From Pseudomonas sp. URIL14HWK12:I12 (GTDB taxonomy: Bacteria > Pseudomonadota > Gammaproteobacteria > Pseudomonadales > Pseudomonadaceae), in assembly GCF_003097135.1 (NCBI RefSeq), contig NZ_QEQL01000001.1:62001-126000 (forward strand): a stretch of 64,000 nt of DNA. Reading direction: 5' to 3'. The notes under the pieces are model-generated. The model had not been told where the DNA came from. It saw only the letters and a program-made list of their open reading frames with translations, and did not search any database. The position numbers were made by a program, and so were the translations under genes. This document shows, one piece after another, positions 57,697 through 64,000 of the stretch. The stretch's first letter is position 1, and every line of letters begins with the position of its first letter.

Positions 57697-58761
57697 TCAT
57701 GCGGCTGCTTCCTGATGTAGCGAGGCCATGTCGATTACAAAGCGGTACTTCACATCGCTTTTGAGCATGCGCTCATAGGCCTCATTGATGTACTGGATCT
57801 GGATCGGCTCGATGTCCGAGACGATATTGTGCTTGGCGCAGAAGTCGAGCATTTCCTGGGTTTCACGGATGCCGCCGATCAAGGAACCGGCGAGGCTGCG
57901 GCGCTTGAGAATCAGGTTGAACACAGTGGGTGAGGGGTGCGGATGCTCCGGCGCGCCCACCAGCGTCAGGGTGCCGTCACGTTTGAGCAGGCTCAGGAAT
58001 GGGTCCAGGTCATGCTTGGCCGCCACTGTATTGAGGATGAAGTCGAAACTGTTAGCGTGTGCAGCCATCTGCTCGGGGTCTTTGGAGATCACTACCTCTT
58101 TGGCGCCCAGGCGTAGGCCGTCTTCGCGCTTGCTTTCGCTGGTAGTGAACAGCACCACATGCGCGCCCATCGCTGCGGCTATTTTCACACCCATGTGGCC
58201 CAGGCCACCCAGCCCGACGATACCTACTTTTTTACCCGGCCCGGTTTTCCAATGCGACAGGGGGGAGTAGGTGGTGATGCCGGCGCACAGCAACGGCGCT
58301 ACAGCGGCCAGGTCTTTTTCGGCGTGCGAGATGTGCAATACGAACTGCTCTTTGACCACGATGCGCGTGCTGTAGCCACCGTAGGTGTTTTCGCCGCCGA
58401 ACATCGGGCCATTGTAAGTGCCGGTAAAGCCGTTTTCACAGTATTGCTCTTCACCCTCGGCGCAGGAAGGGCAGTGCTGGCAGCTATCGACCATGCAACC
58501 TACACCGGCCAGGTCGCCTACCTTGAAGCTTGTCACGGCACTGCCCACAGCGCTCACGCGACCCACGATTTCGTGGCCGGGCACTGATGGGTAAAGGGTG
58601 TTGGCCCATTCATTGCGGGCGGTATGCAGGTCGGAGTGGCAGACGCCGCAGTGCAAGATATCGATCTGCACGTCGTGCGCCCCAGGCTCGCGACGTTCGA
58701 TGGTGAATGGGGCCAGTTTGTCGGTGGCACTCTGAGCTGCGTAGGTATAGGTTTTGCTCAT
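57697..58761 (-). CDS. Zinc-dependent alcohol/aldehyde dehydrogenase (YahK/CAD type)
   Basis: 354 residues. Catalytic zinc ligands are in HCGVCHSDLH (Cys near 40) and GHEIVGRV; the four structural-zinc cysteines are in CQHCPSCAEGEEQYC; the Rossmann motif is GIVGLGGLGHMGVK near 180. This cinnamyl-alcohol-dehydrogenase-like group (E. coli YahK) reduces a broad range of aldehydes with NADPH. It is monocistronic and divergent from the thioredoxin-like gene by 120 bp. Confidence 0.93.
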   Translation of the reverse strand: MSKTYTYAAQSATDKLAPFTIERREPGAHDVQIDILHCGVCHSDLHTARNEWANTLYPSVPGHEIVGRVSAVGSAVTSFKVGDLAGVGCMVDSCQHCPSCAEGEEQYCENGFTGTYNGPMFGGENTYGGYSTRIVVKEQFVLHISHAEKDLAAVAPLLCAGITTYSPLSHWKTGPGKKVGIVGLGGLGHMGVKIAAAMGAHVVLFTTSESKREDGLRLGAKEVVISKDPEQMAAHANSFDFILNTVAAKHDLDPFLSLLKRDGTLTLVGAPEHPHPSPTVFNLILKRRSLAGSLIGGIRETQEMLDFCAKHNIVSDIEPIQIQYINEAYERMLKSDVKYRFVIDMASLHQEAAA

Positions 58762-58881
58762 TGCGAGGGTTCTCCGTGGGTTCGGGCCGGCAAGTGCAAA
58801 AGCGCGCCCGGCCGAGGCGTGGAACGGCGGACCGCTGCCTGTGCTCTACAAGGCTAGGCCCATCGTTCGGAGTCAACCCTC

Positions 58882-59208
58882 ATGCAGACCGCCTACCAAC
58901 CTGAAACGTTCGATCACGACACGCTGCTGCACGATAGCGGCCTGTTGCTCATGGAGTTCGGCACCAACTGGTGCGTGCACTGCCAGGCTGCACGGCAGTA
59001 CTTGTTACCAGTGTTGGCGGAGTATCCGCAGGTGCGTCACCTGCAGATCGAGGACGGGCCGGGGCGCCGGCTGGGCCGTGCCTACAAGGTCAAACTATGG
59101 CCGACGATGGTCTTCCTACGTGATGGCCAGGAAGTCGCGCGGCTGGTCAGGCCCTCGCATACGGGCCTGATCGAAGAGGCATTCGAGCAGTTGGCCGGCC
59201 AGGGATGA
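58882..59208 (+). CDS. Thioredoxin-like protein
   Basis: 108 residues with a thioredoxin fold and no signal peptide. The active site reads WCVHC (C31, C34) in place of the usual WCGPC, which would raise the redox potential or alter partner choice. The cis-Pro loop is KLWPTMVFLRDG near 73. A cytoplasmic disulfide reductase or a specialised thiol protein. It lies 36 bp before the AraC-type gene and might be co-transcribed with it. Confidence 0.9.
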   Translation: MQTAYQPETFDHDTLLHDSGLLLMEFGTNWCVHCQAARQYLLPVLAEYPQVRHLQIEDGPGRRLGRAYKVKLWPTMVFLRDGQEVARLVRPSHTGLIEEAFEQLAGQG

Positions 59209-59244
59209 TAGGCTGGTTGTGCCTTCCCTCAGGTGACGACCGCT

Positions 59245-60027
59245 ATGGCCTTGGCCACGCCTCCCTCATTCGCCCCGACCACCCAGACCGTGCTGCCCCT
59301 GGCCAAGCGCTATGAGCGCGGCACCTGCATCGAAACCCATAGCCATGAATGGGGCCAGTTGCTGCACGCGATCAGCGGGCTGATGTGGGTCGACACCCCA
59401 AGCTCGGCCCTGCTGGTGCCTCCCCAGCGCGCCGTATGGCTGCCGCCGGGCGTTCCTCATGGGATTCGCGTGGTCAACCCGCTGCAGATGCGCAACCTGT
59501 ACCTGGCGCCCATGTGGGCTTCAACGGTTGGCAAACGGTTGGCTGTGCTAGAGGTGTCACCGTTGTTGCGCGAACTGGTGGTGAGGCGCGTTCAGTTGGA
59601 CGATGTTGCCCAGGCGGGCTATGCCCAGGCTCTGGACAACTTGCTGGTGATGGAGCTGCGGGCTGCACCGCCTGGCGGGTTGCAGGTGCCGATGCCCGAG
59701 GCGGGCGACCGTCGTTTGCTGGCAGTCTGCAGAGCAGTCATGGCTCAGCCGGCGCAGCACCTGTCGTTCGAGCAGCATGCCGCCGAGGCGGGGGCGAGCA
59801 CTCGCACGCTGGCCAGGTTGTTTCAGGCGGAACTGGGTATAGGGTTCGTGCAGTGGCGGCGCCAGGTGCAACTGGCTCTGGCCGTTGCCCAGCGCCTGCA
59901 GGGCATTGCGGTAGGCCGCATTGCGCGCGACCTGGGCTATGAGCCGGGCAGCTTTAGCGAGATGTTTCGCAACGCTCTGGGTGCACCGCCGTCGGCGTTC
60001 GGCCCGAACGCTTGTCCGATTCCCTGA
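59245..60027 (+). CDS. AraC-family regulator with N-terminal cupin
   Basis: 260 residues from ATG 59245 (AGGTG upstream). An AraC-binding cupin (about 15-130: HSHEWGQLLHAISG, then PPQRAVWLPPGVPHGI) resembles the NimR/YdfF-like regulators, followed by the double helix-turn-helix (about 165-255, with LARLFQAELGIGFVQWRRQ and GYEPGSFSEMFRNALG). It likely controls the oxidoreductase gene that follows at 60099, 71 bp downstream. Effector unknown. Confidence 0.88.
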   Translation: MALATPPSFAPTTQTVLPLAKRYERGTCIETHSHEWGQLLHAISGLMWVDTPSSALLVPPQRAVWLPPGVPHGIRVVNPLQMRNLYLAPMWASTVGKRLAVLEVSPLLRELVVRRVQLDDVAQAGYAQALDNLLVMELRAAPPGGLQVPMPEAGDRRLLAVCRAVMAQPAQHLSFEQHAAEAGASTRTLARLFQAELGIGFVQWRRQVQLALAVAQRLQGIAVGRIARDLGYEPGSFSEMFRNALGAPPSAFGPNACPIP

Positions 60028-60098
60028 AGTGGGTGGCAGGTCGAGCCCCTGCGCTGCCGCTAGCCTGCAGCCTTCTTTCCCGAAATAGAAGGCCTGCC

Positions 60099-61061
60099 AT
60101 GCAAGCACTGCAATTTCAAGCCACTGGAAGCCTGGACCACCTGAGCTTCGCCGACCTGCCTATGCCGGTGCCCGCCGAGGGCGAAGTGTTGGTGCGAGTG
60201 GAGGCCGCTGGCCTTAACCCCAGCGACATGAAGAATGTATTGGGCCGCTTCCCCTACACCACGTTGCCACGCGTGCCCGGGCGGGATTTCGCCGGTGTGG
60301 TGGAGCAGGGGCCGGCTCAGTTACTCGGCAAGGCAGTCTGGGGCACCGGGCGCGGCCCAGGGTTCACCCGCGACGGCTCGCATGCGCGGTACCTGACCGT
60401 ACCAGCGCAAGGCGTAACGCCGATGCCCCAAAGCCTGACCTTCGCTCAGGCTGCAAGCCTGGGGGTTCCCTATACCACTGCCTGGGATGCGTTGGAGCGT
60501 GCTCAGGTTCAGGCCGGCACGCGGCTGTTGATCATTGGCGCCAATGGCGCAGTGGGCCAGGCAGCCTTGGCCTTGGCCAGGCTGCGGGGGGCGCAGGTGC
60601 TGGCAGCGGTGCGGCGGCCAGAACAGGCCACCTCCCTGCACGCCCGGGGCATCGACACGCTGGTGTTAGGCGATCATGAGCAGCTCCGGATGCAGGTGGA
60701 AGCGGTTTATCCAGGCGGTGCGCAGGTCGTCTTCGACACCACAGGCTTCTGGCTCCCTGCCGCGGTGGATGCCCTGGCACCCTTTGGCCGGATTGCATTG
60801 ATCGCCGCGCCCGCGGACGGAACGGTGCAGTTACCCGCGCTGTCGCTTTATCGGCGCGGCGGTGAGCTGATTGGGGTCAATTCGCTGCTGTACGACACGA
60901 TCGGTTGCGCGGCGATGCTGCATTCTTTTACCGAGGCGTTCGATCAAGGCCATCTGCCCAGGCCGGAGGCGCCTTGCCAGATACCATTGGCGGAGGGCGT
61001 TATCAGCTATCGCGCACTGGAAGCAGGGAGTACCGAGAAGGTTGTATTGATACCCTCCTGA
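60099..61061 (+). CDS. Zinc-free quinone oxidoreductase-type dehydrogenase (MDR superfamily)
   Basis: 320 residues in the quinone oxidoreductase branch of the medium-chain family: GroES-like N-terminal domain (LVRVEAAGLNPSDMKNVLG near 37) and a Rossmann domain with IIGANGAVGQAALALA near 147. The zinc-ligand cysteines of alcohol dehydrogenases are absent. It uses NADPH to reduce quinones or enones; the substrate is unknown. ATG 60099 is chosen over the longer frame, which would overlap the AraC gene. Confidence 0.9.
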   Translation: MQALQFQATGSLDHLSFADLPMPVPAEGEVLVRVEAAGLNPSDMKNVLGRFPYTTLPRVPGRDFAGVVEQGPAQLLGKAVWGTGRGPGFTRDGSHARYLTVPAQGVTPMPQSLTFAQAASLGVPYTTAWDALERAQVQAGTRLLIIGANGAVGQAALALARLRGAQVLAAVRRPEQATSLHARGIDTLVLGDHEQLRMQVEAVYPGGAQVVFDTTGFWLPAAVDALAPFGRIALIAAPADGTVQLPALSLYRRGGELIGVNSLLYDTIGCAAMLHSFTEAFDQGHLPRPEAPCQIPLAEGVISYRALEAGSTEKVVLIPS

Positions 61062-61176
61062 TCGAACCGTCTGTCGGTTAGTGCAAAGTGGGGCACGAAT
61101 TATCGGCCAATGCTGTTGACGAAACCCATAAGCGCAATAGCAAACCACTGTACGAACGAATTAGGAAGCGAATCAA

Positions 61177-61590
61177 ATGGATGGCGCAACTTTCAAAGAA
61201 ACCGACGTACTGGTCAAACGGCGCGTGATGGTGGTTGAGGACGAGCCGATCATCCGCGAGTTCGTATGTGAGCTACTCAACGCCGAAGGCTACGAGATCG
61301 AAGATTACGAATCGGCAGACGAGGCATTCGGTTGCCTGCAGGACCATGCCGACAAGATCGACCTGCTCATTACGGACATACGGATGCCAGGGGAGCTGGA
61401 CGGGGCAGACCTGACCAATCTGGTGCTCGACCATTGGCCCTCCATTCGTGTGATCGTGATGTCAGGCCACGAAACCCCCGAGACTGCGGGCATTGCCAGC
61501 CGCGTGGCGTTTCTGCCCAAGCCTTGGAGCATCGGCCAACTGATCGACAGTGTGTATGACGTGACCTCGCAACCGGCCGTCACTCACTGA
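61177..61590 (+). CDS. Single-domain response regulator
   Basis: 137 residues with a receiver domain (about 15-130): acidic E21/D22, phospho-acceptor D67 in LLITDIRMP, Ser in VIVMSGHE, Lys in FLPKPW. There is no DNA-binding domain. The sequence is of the type found as the terminal receiver of hybrid kinases (compare the one at 19610), so it may be a stand-alone phosphate acceptor. Its 3' end overlaps the convergent recombinase gene by seven bases. A possible -35 TTGACG lies upstream near 61116. Confidence 0.9.
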   Translation: MDGATFKETDVLVKRRVMVVEDEPIIREFVCELLNAEGYEIEDYESADEAFGCLQDHADKIDLLITDIRMPGELDGADLTNLVLDHWPSIRVIVMSGHETPETAGIASRVAFLPKPWSIGQLIDSVYDVTSQPAVTH

Positions 61591-62510
61591 GAGGGCAGGG
61601 CGGCGGGCCCTTCCAGGGCCAGGCCGCCGAACGATGTAGCGGGGTCGATGTACCTTAGCGCCGATTTCACATCCTTCCAGCCAACATACGCCATGAGGCT
61701 TTTAAGATCCCAGCCGTTGGCAGTGGCCCACGTGGCAAACCCGCGCCTGAGTGAGTGGCTCGAATAGGCTGTGGCGTCTACTCCACCGCGCTCGAGAATG
61801 CCACGTATCAACGGGATAAGGCTGTTGCTGTGCAGCGGTGCATCCGCAAGATGGCCCCAGCGATCGATGCCTCTGAACACTGGCCCGTGTGCGAGCCCAG
61901 CGGTGGTAACCCAGGCCAGGTAAGCCTGAACGGGGCACAGGCGGCTCAGGGCGGGGGTGCGAAGTTGGCTACCCAGGTTCTGGCGGTCCCCCTTGCTGCG
62001 CGGTAGATACAGCTCGATCCCCACACCGGCTTGGGCCCGTACATGCTCAACGCGCAGGCGTGCCAGCTCATCGCTGCGCAACCCTCGCCAGAAACCTAAC
62101 AGCACAAGCGCCTGGTCTCGCCGCGCGCGGAGCCGGCGTACAGGGTCAGTGGCTTCGGCTTCAAGCGCCGCGACCACCCGCTCCAGGGTTTCGATTCCCA
62201 ATGGCGTGGCTTGGCGCGGTTGGGCAGGGTGCAGCGCCCGGATGCCCTTGAACACTTGCCGCACCAAGGGCGTACGCACCGGGTCTGCGAACCCTTGAGT
62301 CAAATGCCACTGCGAGAGTGCTGCCAGGCGTTGGCGCAGGGTGGCCAGGCTGTGCGTTGCAGCATGATCGGCCAGGTACCGGGCAACGCTGTCGGCTGTC
62401 GCCGGAAGTAACCCACCCCAGCTCACTTCGAAATGCTCGATCGCCGCTCGATAGCTGCGGCGGGTGTTGTCGCGCGTGCCTGCAGCCAGGTATCGGGCGA
62501 CCTCGCTCAC
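61584..62510 (-). CDS. Tyrosine recombinase / integrase
   Basis: 308 residues: an N-terminal SAM-like core-binding domain (about 1-90, TRRSYRAAIEHFEVSW) and a catalytic domain with Arg in FWRGLRSDELARL, Lys in RSKGDRQ, the H252-x-x-R255 pair of HSLRRGFA, and the nucleophile Y287 in LRYID. The usual second His is Trp (W278 in VGWKDV), a change tolerated in some recombinases. The GTG start overlaps the stop of the upstream unknown gene (GTGA), so both are made together, behind a LexA box. No tRNA, phage or transposon genes are near, so the target site is unknown. Confidence 0.88.
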   Translation of the reverse strand: MSEVARYLAAGTRDNTRRSYRAAIEHFEVSWGGLLPATADSVARYLADHAATHSLATLRQRLAALSQWHLTQGFADPVRTPLVRQVFKGIRALHPAQPRQATPLGIETLERVVAALEAEATDPVRRLRARRDQALVLLGFWRGLRSDELARLRVEHVRAQAGVGIELYLPRSKGDRQNLGSQLRTPALSRLCPVQAYLAWVTTAGLAHGPVFRGIDRWGHLADAPLHSNSLIPLIRGILERGGVDATAYSSHSLRRGFATWATANGWDLKSLMAYVGWKDVKSALRYIDPATSFGGLALEGPAALPSQ

Positions 62511-63658
62511 GTACGCCCCCGCATGAAAAAGCCAGCCACGTACTTGTTGAAGGTCTCCGGGCTTTTGAAGTCGGCCAAGCGTTTGAAGGTATCGCTTTTG
62601 GGTTCCGGGCCGCGTGGCTGGCCGGTAAGGGAGACCGACAGCACCCGGTCACCATTGGCGCTGAGTAGTAGTTCGTCCATGTGCTGGCCACCCACGACCG
62701 GCCGGCGCAGCGTTACGGCAACGCCTTTGCCGGCCATCCAGTCGACCAACCGTACCAACGCTTGCAGAGGTTCGCGCTCTTCATCGCGAAAGACCGGAAA
62801 CATCAGTTGGCGCGAGAGCACCGGCACCGTCGCGGCGTGGATCAGCTCGTAGAAATGGCTGCCAGGCTGGGCGGGTGAATACAGCGCCATGGCCAGCAGG
62901 GGGCCGCTGGCCCGGGCGCCTCCCCATAGCAGGTGGTGGCCCTGGAGGTCGAAACGCTTGTCGGTCGTGGTGAACACCTTGCGCCCGCGCACATCGCTGA
63001 CGCAGTCCAGCAGCAGCCCATGCCGGCGATGCCGGCCGAAGGCAGTGGAACTGGCCAGCCGGCTTTTGAGCATCATCATGTGCTTCATGTCGAGCCGGGT
63101 TTCCAGATAGTGCGCCGCCGGCACGCGCTCTACCAGCGGGTATCGCGCCGCCACTTGCCGTAGGCGGCCGAATTGTTCGCCCAGGCTCGGCTTGCCGGCA
63201 TGGCTATAGACATTCAGCCCTGCCGCTTCCAGCCAGGTCAGCAGCACTTCCAGCAAACCGTCACGCTCGTGGCTGGCCGGTGCGGCGTTGAAGTCGGCCA
63301 GCAGCCGCAGTGGGACGTCTGGTGCGCGCCAGGCCAACGCCTTGGGCGTACCGTGCTCGGCATTGTCGCTTGCGTGTTGTGCGAAGGGGCATCGAGGGGC
63401 GTGCTCGGCCGTGCCGGGGTTGCTGTGCAGCGACAGCGTTCCGGTGTGGCCGTTGAGCGTCACGTTGAGCACCGGCATGCTATCGGTGCGGCACTCGCAG
63501 CCCAGCCACTGGCCCTCTGCGCGGACACCCATCAGCCATCGGTTAGCCTGCAGCAGCTCACGGCCCTGAGCCTGGCCGAGGGCGAACGCCTCTACCATGG
63601 CCTGTTCGGCAGGAGTCAGGCTGCGCAGAATGGCGCCATTGTGGTCGAGCAAACGCAT
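62507..63658 (-). CDS. Protein of unknown function co-transcribed with the recombinase (SOS-controlled)
   Basis: 383 residues if translation starts at ATG 63658, eight bases after AAGG; the frame is open further up to ATG 63715 and TTG 63751, but ATG 63715 lies inside the LexA box. A Cys/His cluster near the N-terminus (C54-x-C56, H78, H86-x3-C90 in EHAPRCPFAQH) suggests a bound zinc. The middle has LRLLADFNAAPASHERDGLL and DMKHMMMLKSRLASSTAFGR; the end reads FNKYVAGFFMRGRT. It loosely recalls DUF1173-type proteins of mobile elements, but I am not sure. Function unknown; the link with the recombinase and the SOS response suggests a role in DNA processing. Confidence 0.75.
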   Translation of the reverse strand: MRLLDHNGAILRSLTPAEQAMVEAFALGQAQGRELLQANRWLMGVRAEGQWLGCECRTDSMPVLNVTLNGHTGTLSLHSNPGTAEHAPRCPFAQHASDNAEHGTPKALAWRAPDVPLRLLADFNAAPASHERDGLLEVLLTWLEAAGLNVYSHAGKPSLGEQFGRLRQVAARYPLVERVPAAHYLETRLDMKHMMMLKSRLASSTAFGRHRRHGLLLDCVSDVRGRKVFTTTDKRFDLQGHHLLWGGARASGPLLAMALYSPAQPGSHFYELIHAATVPVLSRQLMFPVFRDEEREPLQALVRLVDWMAGKGVAVTLRRPVVGGQHMDELLLSANGDRVLSVSLTGQPRGPEPKSDTFKRLADFKSPETFNKYVAGFFMRGRT

Positions 63659-63703
63659 GCTTGCGCCTTGGGCAGGGGTGAGGGCAATGCTGGCCGTTGC
63701 TGG

Positions 63704-63719
63704 CTGTATATACATACAG
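63704..63719. promoter_or_regulatory. LexA-binding site (SOS box)
   Basis: The 16-mer CTGT-ATATACAT-ACAG fits the LexA consensus CTGT-N8-ACAG with alternating A/T in the centre. It ends 46 bp before ATG 63658 and lies within the 113-bp gap after an AraC-family gene, where a promoter for the unknown gene and the recombinase is expected. Confidence 0.8.
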
Positions 63720-63771
63720 AAGCGATGAATTGCAAATCTTGTGGCCGACAAACTGCCCTGCGATCAGGGGC

Positions 63772-64000
63772 CTACCCCTGGATGCTGCGCCACTGGCGGG
63801 GGCTGACGCCGAACCAGCGACGAAAGGCCCGGGAGAACGCGCTGGTTTCGGAATAGCCCAGCAGCGGTGCCAGCTCGCTGATGCTAAGGCTCTGTTCGCG
63901 CAGATGCCGCAGCGCAAGGTCGCGCCGCACCTGCTCGACCAACTGGCTGAAACACAAACCGTGCTCGCGCAGCCGGCGTTGTAACGTCGCCTCGCCCAAT
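63772..64000 (-). CDS. AraC-family regulator, C-terminal part only (window edge)
   Basis: The frame is open through the right edge, so only the last 76 or so residues are seen. They form the second half of an AraC DNA-binding domain: ATLQRRLREHGLCFSQL, LSISELAPLLGYSETSAFSR and the closing FRRWFGVSPRQWR. The sensor domain and start are outside the window, as is any hint of its target. Its stop lies 53 bp from the SOS box of the next unit. Confidence 0.85.
   Translation of the reverse strand, partial: LGEATLQRRLREHGLCFSQLVEQVRRDLALRHLREQSLSISELAPLLGYSETSAFSRAFRRWFGVSPRQWRSIQG

Noticed and set aside
61584..63658. Prophage or integrative element at the recombinase
   Set aside because: No tRNA, att repeat, structural phage gene or conjugation gene is visible on either side.

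Overview
The window is chromosomal DNA of a Pseudomonas, most likely of the P. putida group. The evidence is a uniformly GC-rich, gene-dense sequence, a MexEF-OprN efflux operon, the very large NAD-dependent glutamate dehydrogenase, and the run metH - acyltransferase - nfuA, which I remember from P. putida genomes. I see no tRNA, rRNA, CRISPR array or insertion sequence. About 53 protein genes are supported, one of them frameshifted and one cut at each window edge.

Layout. 1-7,000: 5' part of an EgtB-like gene, an NhaP-type antiporter, and a KaiC-like ATPase / receiver / CPA2 antiporter cluster, then an orphan lipoprotein. 7,300-11,750: galactarate dehydratase, then an operon in which a diguanylate cyclase lies between two related periplasmic binding proteins. 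12,000-22,100: glutamate dehydrogenase, a DUF347 membrane protein with an OmpR-type regulator, a FadR-family regulator and a hybrid histidine kinase. 22,100-29,400: mexE-mexF-oprN with an upstream sequence resembling a MexT site, and a LysR/MmcQ pair. 29,600-42,400: mostly metabolic genes (SDR, AraC regulator, azoreductase, MFS and amino-acid transporters, aldo/keto reductase, FKBP isomerase, glycerate kinase) and a di-heme cytochrome c / catalase-like operon. 42,500-57,300: two RTX-repeat proteins on the same strand, a GQSN-type (SGNH) hydrolase and an AlgE-type mannuronan C5-epimerase, enclosing metH, nfuA, cobE-cobM and small genes. 57,300-64,000: a probable small RNA, an alcohol dehydrogenase, a thioredoxin-like protein, an AraC regulator, a quinone oxidoreductase, a receiver protein, and a two-gene operon (unknown protein plus tyrosine recombinase) behind a LexA-type SOS box.

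The strongest leads for new biology are: (i) the extracellular alginate-modifying pair, which looks like a split version of the epimerase/O-acetylhydrolase fusion PsmE of P. syringae; (ii) the SOS-controlled recombinase operon with an uncharacterised 383-residue partner; (iii) the binding protein - cyclase - binding protein operon; (iv) an intergenic series of three hairpins ending in a strong terminator with no gene in front of it. All family assignments come from reading the sequence and from memory; no database was searched.
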